This document shows, one piece after another, positions 1 through 8,241 of a stretch of DNA of 22,131 nucleotides. Each line of letters opens with the position of its first letter. Position 1 is the stretch's first letter. The notes below the pieces were generated by a model. It saw only the letters and a list, made by a program, of their open reading frames with translations, was not told the DNA's origin and ran no database searches. Source of the DNA: JASFTV01 sp050050615 (lineage in GTDB: Bacteria > Desulfobacterota > DSM-4660 > Desulfatiglandales > HGW-15); assembly GCA_050050615.1 (NCBI GenBank), contig JASFTV010000013.1, forward strand, positions 1 to 22,131, given 5' to 3'. The translations under genes were made by a program, and so were the position numbers.

Positions 1-721
1 CAATACCCTGGGCACGATAGACGCCATCTGGAATTTTCTCGATCGCCTCTCGCATACTCCTTTCGGTCCGGCCGATAACCTCATCAGCCAGATCATCCAG
101 GCTCTCCAGATCATTGTCTTCCAGCATCTGAGATATCTTCTCTGCGCAGACATGGTTGGCAGCGATTTGAGACCGGATATCCCCGATGACCTCATCCGGG
201 GTCCGCACATTCCACCGGATCATCTCCATGACAGCTTCATTGAGAACGCCGGCATCGTAAAGCTTCACCAGAGGGATGAACAGCCCCTCCTCGAAGACCT
301 CATGGTTGTCGGAAGAAACCCGGCCACCGACATCTGAGTGGTGGAAGACACATGCTGTAAAGGCGGTCAAATTCCCCTTATAGAATATGGGACTCATCAC
401 GCAAACATCGTTGAGATGTCCTGCCAAAGCCCATGGATCGTTGGTGATGAAAACGTCGCCCGGCTTGTAGCTATCTGCCGGTAGTTCGTTCACTAGATTT
501 TTGATCCCCAGCGCCATGGCCCCTGACTGGCCGGGTGTCGCAAAGGTCCCCTGCGCCAGTTCTCTGCCTTTTCGGTCCGTGAACATGCATGTATAGTCAT
601 GGGCATCCCTGAGCAGACTCGAAAAAGCGGTACGGGCCACCGTGCTATCCGCTTCATCTACAATGGAGATCAATCTGCGCCAGAGTATCTCTAGGGTTAT
701 GGGATTAAATCTCTGTCCCAT
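1..721 (-). CDS. hyuB: HyuB-type hydantoinase/oxoprolinase B subunit (N-terminal part, cut by window edge)
   Basis: About 240 N-terminal residues are present; the rest lies beyond position 1. The protein begins MGQRFNPITLEILWRR and contains GDVFITNDPWALAGHLNDV followed by an HHSDVGG motif, both typical of the hydantoinase B/oxoprolinase family. Family members pair with HyuA-type subunits in ATP-dependent cleavage of cyclic amides (N-methylhydantoinase, 5-oxoprolinase, caprolactamase) or in ATP-dependent carboxylation (acetone or acetophenone carboxylase). An ATG at 727 would overlap the hyuA stop codon (ATGA), but AAGGAGG sits only 1 base from it. The same Shine-Dalgarno sequence lies 7 bases before the ATG at 721, so 721 is preferred. 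The gene directly follows hyuA and is probably translationally coupled to it. Family assignment is firm; substrate is unknown. Confidence 0.9.
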   Translation of the reverse strand, partial: MGQRFNPITLEILWRRLISIVDEADSTVARTAFSSLLRDAHDYTCMFTDRKGRELAQGTFATPGQSGAMALGIKNLVNELPADSYKPGDVFITNDPWALAGHLNDVCVMSPIFYKGNLTAFTACVFHHSDVGGRVSSDNHEVFEEGLFIPLVKLYDAGVLNEAVMEMIRWNVRTPDEVIGDIRSQIAANHVCAEKISQMLEDNDLESLDDLADEVIGRTERSMREAIEKIPDGVYRAQGI

Positions 722-723
722 GC

Positions 724-2817
724 TCATGCCTCCTTTATGTCAATCCACAAAAATCCGTAATCATCCACAGCGACCGAAGCGTCCTCGCCGATAATGACCG
801 TCGATTCCCTCTCTTCCACGATGGCGGGGCCATGCAATGTCGCTCCCGGAAAGAGCTTATACCGGTCATAGACGGTAAAAGCCATAAAATCCTTGGCAAT
901 CCTCGAGTAAGCCGGGCGTTGTCCCTTGATCGCCTCCTCAAGGGACCTCCCCCCATTCTCAAACTTGGCCAATTGCAAGAGACGTTCAGGGAGACTCGCT
1001 CTGACCTTGAAGTTGATGAACTCCACTGCGGAATCCGGATAGGTTCTGCCGTACAGCTTTTCATAAACGTCATCAAAACGCCCACGCACCTCTTCCGTGC
1101 TGATCCTCCTAAAATCACTTTCAGAGACGGGGAGATTCGTTTCCGATCCTTGCCCGACAAATCGCATGTCCAGGGATCGATCGAATTTGACCTCCTCCTC
1201 TCCACCCGCCTTCTGAAGCGTTTTCGCTCCTTCCGCCTCCATCTCCTGAAAGATCTTCTCGATTTCAGCAAAATCCGCATCGTTGAGAGCAACCTTATGG
1301 CTTCTCACCAGATCAAAGGCCCTGGGCGCCGTGAAAAAACCCAGAGCCGAACCCACGCCAGCATTCGGTGGAACGATGATACGAGGCGCCCCCAGTTTCT
1401 TGGCCAAACCATAAGCATGCACCGGCCCTGCACCGCCGAAGGCGGCGACGGTCACAATCTTGGGATTTCCCCCCTTTTCCGCGATATGGGTTTTGGCTGC
1501 TGCAGCCATGGTCTCATTGATGAGATCATGGATGCCCCAGATGGCCTGGATGAAAGGGACATCCAAGGGCTTCGCAATCTTTTCTTCCACCCCCCGCTTG
1601 GCCGCCTCCTTGTCAAGCTTCATTTCACCGCCCAGAAAATAATTCTCGTCAAGATAGCCCAACAGGAGGTCCGCATCGGTGACGCCCGGTTCTGTGCCTC
1701 CTCTGCCATAGCAGATGGGGCCAGGGTCTGCGCCGGAGCTCTCCGGTCCAACCTGTAGTGTTCCCATTCTGCTTACCTTGGCAATACTGCCGCCACCGGC
1801 CCCTATCTCCATCAAATCCACAACAGGGACTTGAATGGTTAAACCGCTGCCCTTCATGAACCTTTGAACCCGGCCTACCTCAAAGGTGGGTACGACCCCG
1901 GCAACCCCTTTTTGAATCAAACAGGATTTGGCTGTGGTCCCGCCCATGTCAAAGCAGAACATTTCCGGGAGATTAAAAAGCTTGCCATAGTACTGACCCG
2001 CGATAACTGCTGCTGTAGGCCCTGATTCGATAATCCTCACCGGAAACTCACCAGCCGTCTCCACCGATGTGATGCCGCCGCTAGAGAGCATGATGAAGAG
2101 CTTTCCTTGAAATCCGATGGACTCGAGCCTTCCGGAAAGTTTGGAAAGATAACGCCCTGTGAGCGGCTTCACATACGCATTGGTCACGGTTGTGCTGGTC
2201 CTCTCGTACTCCCTGATCTGAGGCAGGACATGGTAAGATATGGAGACTGAGATATCTGGCGACGCTTTTTCAATGATCTCCTTGATCATCAGCTCATGGG
2301 TCGGGTTCTCGAAAGAGTTAATGAGGCACACGGCAATGGACTCAACGCCCATGTCGATCAGGGTCCGCACCACATGCCTCGCTTCTTCGGGGTCCAGGGG
2401 TCTCATGACCGTCCCGTCACTGCGAATTCTCTCATCCACCTCCATCCGAAACCGTCTGGGAATCAGTGGCTTGGGGAATTCAGCAAAAATATCATAAGGG
2501 GCATATCGGATCTCCCTTCCCAGTTCCAAAACATCGCGAAATCCTTTCGTGGTAATCAGGCCTGTTTTGGCACCTTTTCTTTCTATGATTGAATTGATGA
2601 CCAGTGTCGTCCCATGGATCACCTCATCCAGCCTCCCCACAAAGTCAGGGGACTTTACCTCCATCTCCTTAATCCCTTGTTCCACCGCATCGGAAGGGTC
2701 TTTGGGTGTGGTCAGACACTTGTTGATCTTTATATCGCCTGTCTGGTCGTTGAGCAGGACGAAGTCGGTGAAGGTGCCGCCGATATCGCAACCTAACCGA
2801 TAGAACTTCTCAGACAT
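724..2817 (-). CDS. hyuA: HyuA-type hydantoinase/oxoprolinase A subunit (ATP-binding)
   Basis: About 697 residues, normal for HyuA. The N-terminus carries an ASKHA-fold phosphate loop, GCDIGGTFTDF (residues about 9-19). Further along are FDMGGTTAK (second nucleotide loop), GAGGGSIA, GADPGPICYGRGG and AAFGGAGPVHA, all hallmarks of the HyuA/acetone carboxylase beta family. In this family the subunit uses ATP to activate a carbonyl, for lactam or imide hydrolysis or for carboxylation, together with HyuB. A GTG at 2823 is possible, but GGAGG lies 5 bases before the ATG at 2817, so I start there. Its end abuts hyuB. Upstream is the molybdenum hydroxylase after a 179-base spacer. An oxidised heterocycle (lactam) made by that hydroxylase would be a plausible substrate, but this is inference from context. 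Confidence 0.93.
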   Translation of the reverse strand: MSEKFYRLGCDIGGTFTDFVLLNDQTGDIKINKCLTTPKDPSDAVEQGIKEMEVKSPDFVGRLDEVIHGTTLVINSIIERKGAKTGLITTKGFRDVLELGREIRYAPYDIFAEFPKPLIPRRFRMEVDERIRSDGTVMRPLDPEEARHVVRTLIDMGVESIAVCLINSFENPTHELMIKEIIEKASPDISVSISYHVLPQIREYERTSTTVTNAYVKPLTGRYLSKLSGRLESIGFQGKLFIMLSSGGITSVETAGEFPVRIIESGPTAAVIAGQYYGKLFNLPEMFCFDMGGTTAKSCLIQKGVAGVVPTFEVGRVQRFMKGSGLTIQVPVVDLMEIGAGGGSIAKVSRMGTLQVGPESSGADPGPICYGRGGTEPGVTDADLLLGYLDENYFLGGEMKLDKEAAKRGVEEKIAKPLDVPFIQAIWGIHDLINETMAAAAKTHIAEKGGNPKIVTVAAFGGAGPVHAYGLAKKLGAPRIIVPPNAGVGSALGFFTAPRAFDLVRSHKVALNDADFAEIEKIFQEMEAEGAKTLQKAGGEEEVKFDRSLDMRFVGQGSETNLPVSESDFRRISTEEVRGRFDDVYEKLYGRTYPDSAVEFINFKVRASLPERLLQLAKFENGGRSLEEAIKGQRPAYSRIAKDFMAFTVYDRYKLFPGATLHGPAIVEERESTVIIGEDASVAVDDYGFLWIDIKEA

Positions 2818-2996
2818 GCTCACCTCCCAACCTGAAGTACGATCTTAAGTGCTGGAATTTTCCATGGGGATTTGCTGCACAGCATCCTGCGGATCATTTC
2901 GCTGGCGATGCTTCTGTATGCTATGGCCTTCACCCCTGCCCCAAACCGAGGGAGCGTAGAGCCAAATCGCCGGTCTCATCGTCAGTCCGGAACATT

Positions 2997-5327
2997 CTAT
3001 GCGCTTTTCTTCTTCTCTTTGATCGCCCTCAGGATCTTTTCCGGCGTCATGGGCAGATCCTTGATCCGCACACCGATGGCATCGTATATCGCATTGGCAA
3101 TAGCCGGGGCTGTGGGCACAAGGCCTGGTTCCCCAATACCTTTGGCGCCGTACGGACCGTCCTCATCCACAGTCTCGATAATCACGGGCTCTATGGGAAT
3201 GACATCCTTGGCCGTAAGTATCTTGTAATCCCTGAAGTTGGGATTCATCACCTCGCCTTTTTCCAGGATCAGCCTTTCCGTTAGAGCATAGCCGGTCCCC
3301 ATGGCGGCCGCTCCATAGATCTGGCCTTCGAGGAGCATGGGATTGATCGCCCTGCCCACGTCGTGGGCTGCCACGTACTTGAGGATTTTCACCTTGCCGG
3401 TCTCCTCATCCACCTCCACCTCTACGCCATGGGCACCGTAGGCATACGTCTTGGAGAGGTTCCCCTTGAACTCTCGGTCCAGGTTCTCGTTGTCCGGGTC
3501 GTAGAAGTGTTCCGCCATAATCATGGTTCCGTCTTTGCTGTAGTGGCGTCCCCGTAGGATCTTTCCCAGATCGACCTTCTTTTCAGGCTCCTTGACCGAG
3601 TAAACCATTCGATCACTGATCACGAGATTCTTGGGATCCTCATCCAGCTTGAGTTCATGCTTGTTGCCCTCTTTATCTTTCCAGCGGTCCACATATCCTG
3701 CGGACATCTCCAGAATCTTCTTTTTCACCTTTCTGGCCGCCATAACCGCGGAATTCCCCGCAACGAACGTGGTCCGGCTCGCATGGACCCCCACATCCCA
3801 TGGGCAAACATCCGTGTCTCGATCAATGATGTTGATATCGTCCGGCAGTACGCCCATCTCCTCGGCCACCATCTGGGCGATGACCGTATCCGCTCCCTGG
3901 CCGATGTCGGTGGCCCCCGTAAAAACGTCCACTCTCCCGAAATCATCCACCTTTACGATGGTTCCGCATCCATCGGATTTGTAGACTCTAGCGCCACCCC
4001 CCACATGGATAAGCGAGGCCATGCCGATGCCTCTGCCTTTTGTCTTTCCGGCCGTTTTGCGGTTCTCCCAGTCCAGTCGCCTCCCCACTTCCTGGATACA
4101 TTCCTTCAGGCCGCAAGTCGTCACCTTGAATCGCTGGGGCGTGACCTCACCCGGTTCATTGGCGTTGATGAGACGAAATTCCATAGGGTCTATCCCCGCC
4201 TCATAGGCGAGCTGATCCATATTGGAATCGATCGCAAAAGTCGCCTGGGGATTACCGTAGCCCCGCATCGCCTGTGACCAGGTGTTGTTGGTGTACACAC
4301 ACTTCGCTTCATAGCGAACGTTCGGCACCTTGTATAGAGAAGAAATCGGCATCATCATCACCGAGGGAGTGGTCGCACCCCAAGAGGTGTAAGCGCCGTT
4401 ATCCATGATCATGGAAATATCCCGAAAGGTAAGTTTTCCCTCTTTGTCACATCCCTGAGCAATGTTCACGACAGCCGGCTGCCGGGTTGAGGTGTAGCGA
4501 AACTCCTCCTCCCTGGTCTTCATAATTTTGACGGGTTTCCTTGTCAAATAAGCGAGCAGAATCGCGATGTATTCAAACCCGTAGGTATCCAGCTTGCTCC
4601 CGAATCCACCGCCGATGGTCGGTTTGATGATTCTCACTGCACTGTCTTTGAGTCCCATCGCTTTCAGGGCGTCCTTGAAATCCCTCTGGGCCAGCGAAGG
4701 AATCTGGGTATTGCGATGTACGGTCAGGTTGTTTCTGAGGTCGAAGTCAGCAATGATGCCCTCCGTGCCAAGGCAGCAATGGGTAACCCAAGTCAATTCG
4801 AATCGGTCTTCCGCCACAAAGGCTGAATTCTCTCTTGCTTCCCCCACATCACCGGCCATGAGCTTCCACGGGAGTTTCAAGATGTTGCTTTTGTTCGCTT
4901 CGTGAACCAGAGGGGCATCCTCCTTCATAGCCTCTATGGGATCAAAGATGCCGGGCAACGCTTCATATTCAACCTCAATCAGGTTGATCGCCTCTTCGGC
5001 GGTGGCTGGATCCGTTGCAGCCACCGCCGCCACCTCATCCCGGTATGACCGCACTTTTCCTGACTTCAGCACTGGCTGGTCTTTCATAAATCCGTAGCGA
5101 ATCGTTGGGACATCTTCCGCCGTAATCACAGCCCGCACGCCCAATAATTTCTTCGCCTTTGAAATGTCGATATGGACGATTTTGGCGTGGGGATATTTGC
5201 TCCGCAGGATCTTGCCGTAAAGCATCCCGGGTGCTTTCAAGTCTTGAATGTAGGTGGCCCTTCCTGTGACTTTGTCTACGGCATCTCGCTTGGGAATCCT
5301 CTTTCCAACAGTCCCTAATATTTCCAT
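2997..5327 (-). CDS. Xanthine dehydrogenase/CoxL-family molybdenum-binding catalytic subunit
   Basis: About 776 residues, the usual size for the large subunit of a three-subunit molybdenum hydroxylase. Visible motifs in order: an N-terminal CO-dehydrogenase a/b hammerhead region (about 15-130), GGGFGSK (239-245), AMRGYGNPQ (353-361), GATDIGQGADT (471-481), and GAKGIGEPG (728-736) with the predicted catalytic Glu at 733. These enzymes hydroxylate a carbon next to a ring nitrogen or aldehyde carbon with water; the 4-hydroxybenzoyl-CoA reductase branch runs reductively. Start choice: an in-frame ATG at 5342 exists, but GGAGG lies 5 bases before the ATG at 5327. It follows the [2Fe-2S] subunit with only 18 bases between. 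Substrate is not readable. The FAD subunit lacks obvious extra cysteines, so there is no positive sign of the 4-hydroxybenzoyl-CoA reductase type. Confidence 0.93.
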   Translation of the reverse strand: MEILGTVGKRIPKRDAVDKVTGRATYIQDLKAPGMLYGKILRSKYPHAKIVHIDISKAKKLLGVRAVITAEDVPTIRYGFMKDQPVLKSGKVRSYRDEVAAVAATDPATAEEAINLIEVEYEALPGIFDPIEAMKEDAPLVHEANKSNILKLPWKLMAGDVGEARENSAFVAEDRFELTWVTHCCLGTEGIIADFDLRNNLTVHRNTQIPSLAQRDFKDALKAMGLKDSAVRIIKPTIGGGFGSKLDTYGFEYIAILLAYLTRKPVKIMKTREEEFRYTSTRQPAVVNIAQGCDKEGKLTFRDISMIMDNGAYTSWGATTPSVMMMPISSLYKVPNVRYEAKCVYTNNTWSQAMRGYGNPQATFAIDSNMDQLAYEAGIDPMEFRLINANEPGEVTPQRFKVTTCGLKECIQEVGRRLDWENRKTAGKTKGRGIGMASLIHVGGGARVYKSDGCGTIVKVDDFGRVDVFTGATDIGQGADTVIAQMVAEEMGVLPDDINIIDRDTDVCPWDVGVHASRTTFVAGNSAVMAARKVKKKILEMSAGYVDRWKDKEGNKHELKLDEDPKNLVISDRMVYSVKEPEKKVDLGKILRGRHYSKDGTMIMAEHFYDPDNENLDREFKGNLSKTYAYGAHGVEVEVDEETGKVKILKYVAAHDVGRAINPMLLEGQIYGAAAMGTGYALTERLILEKGEVMNPNFRDYKILTAKDVIPIEPVIIETVDEDGPYGAKGIGEPGLVPTAPAIANAIYDAIGVRIKDLPMTPEKILRAIKEKKKSA

Positions 5328-5345
5328 GGTGACCTCCCTCATTGT

Positions 5346-5849
5346 CTAATCCACTTTTCTCGGCCTCACTTCGCCTTTGGTGGTGAGTGCATGGCTTGCT
5401 GCCTTGACCGCTTCCACAATCTGAGTATAACCGGTACAACGGCAGATATTTCCTGCAAGAGCATGGCGGATTTCATCTTCCGTTGGATTGGGATTCTCAT
5501 CCAGAAGGGACAAGGCAGCCATGATCATGCCCGGTGTACAGTACCCGCATTGAACCGCACCCTCTTCCGTAAAGGCCGTTTGCAAGGGATGGAGTTCACC
5601 CGTAGGCTTGGCTATGCCTTCAATGGTGGTCACCGAAGTTCCTTCGATTTCCATGGCCGGGAAAAGACAGGAATTGACGGCCTTCCCATTGATTAAAACG
5701 GTGCACGCACCGCATTCTCCGCTCTCACAACCGGACTTGGTTCCGGTCAACTCAAGATGCTCTCGGAGTAGGTAAAGAAGCGTCCAATAGGGTTCTATCT
5801 CTACCTCCATCCGGTCTCCGTTCAATTCAAATGAAATCAGTTTTTTCAT
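5346..5849 (-). CDS. Molybdenum hydroxylase [2Fe-2S] subunit (CoxS/XdhC type)
   Basis: 167 residues, the normal length. The plant-type ferredoxin domain has Cys41, Cys46, Cys49 and Cys61 (C-x4-C-x2-C-x11-C, in CESGECGACTVLINGKAVNSC minus its last residue and onward). The C-terminal helical [2Fe-2S] domain has Cys101/Cys104 (QCGYCTPGM) and Cys136/Cys138 (NICRCTGY). The subunit passes electrons from the molybdenum site to FAD. The ATG at 5849 has GGAGGTG 5 bases upstream. It lies 18 bases after the FAD subunit and 18 bases before the Mo subunit, giving the order FAD, FeS, Mo, a usual arrangement for this family. All eight cluster cysteines are present, so the subunit should be functional. Confidence 0.95.
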   Translation of the reverse strand: MKKLISFELNGDRMEVEIEPYWTLLYLLREHLELTGTKSGCESGECGACTVLINGKAVNSCLFPAMEIEGTSVTTIEGIAKPTGELHPLQTAFTEEGAVQCGYCTPGMIMAALSLLDENPNPTEDEIRHALAGNICRCTGYTQIVEAVKAASHALTTKGEVRPRKVD

Positions 5850-5867
5850 TGAAACACCTCCAGTCCG

Positions 5868-6734
5868 CTAGCGCACTCTTTCCATTGCAAGGCGTGTCAT
5901 TCTGGGAACAAGGATTTCGACCATCTCCCTTCGATACCAGGCTTCTCCCCGGATGCTGTCTCTCGCTTTGCACTCTTCGGCAGCAGCCCTTCCCGCCTTT
6001 TTCAAAATCTCATCATCCAGTTCATTCCCCTTCATGATCGCTTCGGCATTCTTTGCCCGCATGGGTGTGGGCGCCAAAACGCCCAGGCCGATCCTCGCCT
6101 CCGTGCAGCTGAGCATGTCATCCTCCAAAGAGACCAGCACAGCCACACCCAAAAGAGGCAGCTCCATGGCAGCTCTTCGGGTGTGTTTCCGATAGGCTGC
6201 ACCTGTGTGGGGAAGAAGCTTTGGAATCACAAATTCCAATAGGATTTCCCCTGTTTCCAGAAGGGTTTGTCCTGGACCAATAAAGATGTCTTCCAGGGCG
6301 ATACGCCTTTCCCCTTTAGGTCCTCTCAGGCGAACCTCTGCCCCTAATGTAATCAAGGGAATCGCCCCATCAGCCGATGGAACCGCATTGACAATGTTCC
6401 CTCCAATGGTGGCCACATTTCGAATCTGAACCGAACCGATGTTTGTGACCGCATCAATCAGAATAGGGAATTCTTTCTTGATCACCGGAGAGAGTTCCAG
6501 CATCCGGTGGGTCACCAGGCTGCCGATCCGGAGCTCTCCATCCTTGTAGAGGATATGGTCAAGCCCCGGGACACGTCTCAAGGAGACCAGATACTGGGGA
6601 CTGATCTTGCCCTCACTGACCTTGACCATGACATCCGTCCCTCCAGCGATGTATTTTGCCCTTTCCCCATGGCTCACAAAAAGGGAAATGGCCTCGTCAA
6701 TGGATCTAGGCATCAGGTACTCGAACTTGTTCAC
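5868..6734 (-). CDS. Molybdenum hydroxylase FAD-binding subunit (CoxM type)
   Basis: 288 residues, typical for the medium subunit. It shows the FAD-binding loops AGGTD (residues 30-34) and TIGGN (109-113) and the C-terminal CO dehydrogenase flavoprotein region. It accepts electrons from the [2Fe-2S] subunit and hands them to an acceptor. The start is a GTG at 6734; GGAG lies 7 bases upstream (the spacer is aaagagc). No in-frame ATG with a better ribosome site was seen. It comes 48 bases after the CoA ligase stop and heads the FAD-FeS-Mo trio. No extra cysteine cluster insertion of the 4-hydroxybenzoyl-CoA reductase beta type is evident, which argues for an ordinary hydroxylase. Confidence 0.93.
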   Translation of the reverse strand: MNKFEYLMPRSIDEAISLFVSHGERAKYIAGGTDVMVKVSEGKISPQYLVSLRRVPGLDHILYKDGELRIGSLVTHRMLELSPVIKKEFPILIDAVTNIGSVQIRNVATIGGNIVNAVPSADGAIPLITLGAEVRLRGPKGERRIALEDIFIGPGQTLLETGEILLEFVIPKLLPHTGAAYRKHTRRAAMELPLLGVAVLVSLEDDMLSCTEARIGLGVLAPTPMRAKNAEAIMKGNELDDEILKKAGRAAAEECKARDSIRGEAWYRREMVEILVPRMTRLAMERVR

Positions 6735-6782
6735 GCTCTTTCTCCTTTTCTATGAGGGTTACACATTCTATGACTCCTCAAC

Positions 6783-8075
6783 CTACTGCTCCCGGTTGTC
6801 GAACACCCTTTTGCTTTTTCTTTCCGATCTGGGCAGAGCCCCGTAGTCGACCATCTCGATGTTCGCACTCACCAGAATCTGTTTCTTGATCTCTTCACCG
6901 ATCTTCCTGCTCAATTCAGGATCACGAGAACGCTCCTCGCCCTCGCCGCGTTCAACCTTGAGGGTCATGTAATCTCGACCGTCTTCCTTTCTGTCGAGAT
7001 GGATCTGGTATTCGCTACCGATCCCCTGGATACGGGAAAGCACATGATCAATCTGCCCGGGGTAGATGTTCACAGCCCTAAAGATGATCATGTCATCAGA
7101 GCGCCCCAGGAGCCGGTCATGCCTTGGAAGAATGGAACCGCAAGAACATTCACCCGGAATCTTTCTCGTCAGGTCGCGGGTGCGATAACGAATCAGGGGA
7201 ACCGCCTCCTTTTTCAGAGTGGTCACCACCATCTCCCCGGTTTCTCCATCAGGGACCGGCTTCAGCGTCTCAGGATCCAGAATCTCAAGGATATAGTAAT
7301 CCGCCCAGTAATGGATCCCCGTGTGGTGGACGCAGTCCAATCCGGTCCCCGGACCGTAAAGCTCCGTCATCCCCGGAATATCAAACATGTGCTCAACACC
7401 TAAGAGCTCTTCAATGCGATGTCTCATGGCGTCGCTTGTCCGTTCAGACCCAAAGATCATCTTCTTGAGATTCATCTTGTCCCTGATTCCACGTCGGTTC
7501 ACCTCCTCGGCCATCAAGAGTCCCATAGAGGCTGTACAGCACATCACCGTCGACTGCATGTCCATGAGGAACTGACATTGCATATCCATGTTCCCTGGCC
7601 CTGCCGGGATGGCCATGGCCCCAAAGGCCTCACACCCCATCTGGAAACTGATACCGGCTGTCCAGACCCCATATCCGACGGCAATCTGCACTCGATCTTT
7701 AGCGCTCAGCTGGGCCATCTCGTAGCAACGGGCAAAAAAATGGGTCCAGTCATCGATATCTTTCTGTGTGTAACAGAGAACCTTTCTTTTTCCGGTCGTT
7801 CCGGATGATGCGTGAATTCTCACCACCCTCTCAAAGGGTACCGAGAGGAGAGGAAAGGGGTACCCCTCCTGTAAATCCTTGGCTGTGGTGAAGGGAAGCT
7901 TCTCAATATCTTCCAGAGAACGAATATCCTCGGGTCGGACACCGGCATCATCCATCTTGCTCTTGTAAACAAAACAACCATTGTAAGCATGGTTGACGGT
8001 CCACTTCAATCCTTTGAGCTGGAGGTCCAACAATCCGTCCCGGCTTTTCACCGAGGGCATAAAGGTCTTGCTCAT
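6783..8075 (-). CDS. Phenylacetate-CoA ligase (PaaK) family acyl-CoA ligase
   Basis: 430 residues from the ATG at 8075, matching the usual 430-440 of PaaK. The AMP/phosphate loop HASSGTTGKRK is at about 88-98. The adenylate-binding region follows (IPGMTELYGPGTGLDC), then IRYRTRDLTRK and the C-terminal GRSDDMIIFRAVNIYPGQIDH hinge. It would activate an aromatic or other carboxylic acid with ATP and CoA, giving the acyl-CoA, AMP and PPi. An upstream in-frame start at 8108 is possible, but the ATG at 8075 has GAGGTG 9 bases before it and fits family length. It sits between the TRAP transporter and the molybdenum hydroxylase, suggesting activation of an imported acid or of a later ring-opened acid. 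The actual substrate is unknown; PaaK relatives accept many aryl acids. Confidence 0.9.
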   Translation of the reverse strand: MSKTFMPSVKSRDGLLDLQLKGLKWTVNHAYNGCFVYKSKMDDAGVRPEDIRSLEDIEKLPFTTAKDLQEGYPFPLLSVPFERVVRIHASSGTTGKRKVLCYTQKDIDDWTHFFARCYEMAQLSAKDRVQIAVGYGVWTAGISFQMGCEAFGAMAIPAGPGNMDMQCQFLMDMQSTVMCCTASMGLLMAEEVNRRGIRDKMNLKKMIFGSERTSDAMRHRIEELLGVEHMFDIPGMTELYGPGTGLDCVHHTGIHYWADYYILEILDPETLKPVPDGETGEMVVTTLKKEAVPLIRYRTRDLTRKIPGECSCGSILPRHDRLLGRSDDMIIFRAVNIYPGQIDHVLSRIQGIGSEYQIHLDRKEDGRDYMTLKVERGEGEERSRDPELSRKIGEEIKKQILVSANIEMVDYGALPRSERKSKRVFDNREQ

Positions 8076-8108
8076 GGTTCTTCTCACCTCTCTCCATATC
8101 CTGAGCAC

Positions 8109-8186
8109 TAGGGAGTAAGCAGTAAGAACTGAACGAAATCTCTTCTTCCTACCTCCCTACTGCTTACTCCCTACTGCCTTACTTCT
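8109..8186. repeat. Inverted repeat and degenerate heptamer array in the dctM-ligase spacer
   Basis: TAGGGAGTAAGCAGTA at 8109-8124 is matched by its exact reverse complement at 8158-8173, a 16-bp perfect inverted repeat with a 33-base loop. The right arm continues as a tandem array that, read on the minus strand, runs in 7-base steps: TAAGGCA, GTAGGGA, GTAAGCA, GTAGGGA. CTCCCTACTGC occurs twice, 14 bases apart (8153-8163 and 8167-8177). The element fills a noncoding gap inside the gene run. It could form a hairpin in the transcript (processing or partial termination), but no U-run follows it. It could also be one copy of a dispersed intergenic repeat. Confidence 0.8.
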
Positions 8187-8241
8187 TATGAGCTGAAGTA
8201 TAGGCATCTCGGGCACTTCCGCCTTCACCCCGAGCAGCCTG

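Noticed and set aside
832..1758. Long plus-strand open frame (308 codons) opposite hyuA
   Set aside because: It lies wholly within the well-conserved hyuA gene, shows no recognisable domain and has unnatural composition; it is an antisense shadow.
2845..2979. Small minus-strand open frame (44 codons) in the spacer between the Mo subunit and hyuA
   Set aside because: No Shine-Dalgarno, no recognisable motif, low-complexity polar composition; spacing alone does not support a gene.
3657..4277. Plus-strand open frame of 206 codons inside the molybdenum subunit gene
   Set aside because: It is antisense to conserved catalytic-subunit sequence; the minus-strand protein is unmistakable.
5868..6734. 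FAD subunit considered as 4-hydroxybenzoyl-CoA reductase beta subunit
   Set aside because: Its length (288) is that of an ordinary CoxM-type subunit and no cysteine-rich [4Fe-4S] insertion is visible.
8109..8173. Inverted repeat considered as an intrinsic terminator of dctM or a two-spacer CRISPR-like array
   Set aside because: The loop is long (33 bases), no U-run follows, and the repeated units are 7-14 bases without unique spacers.
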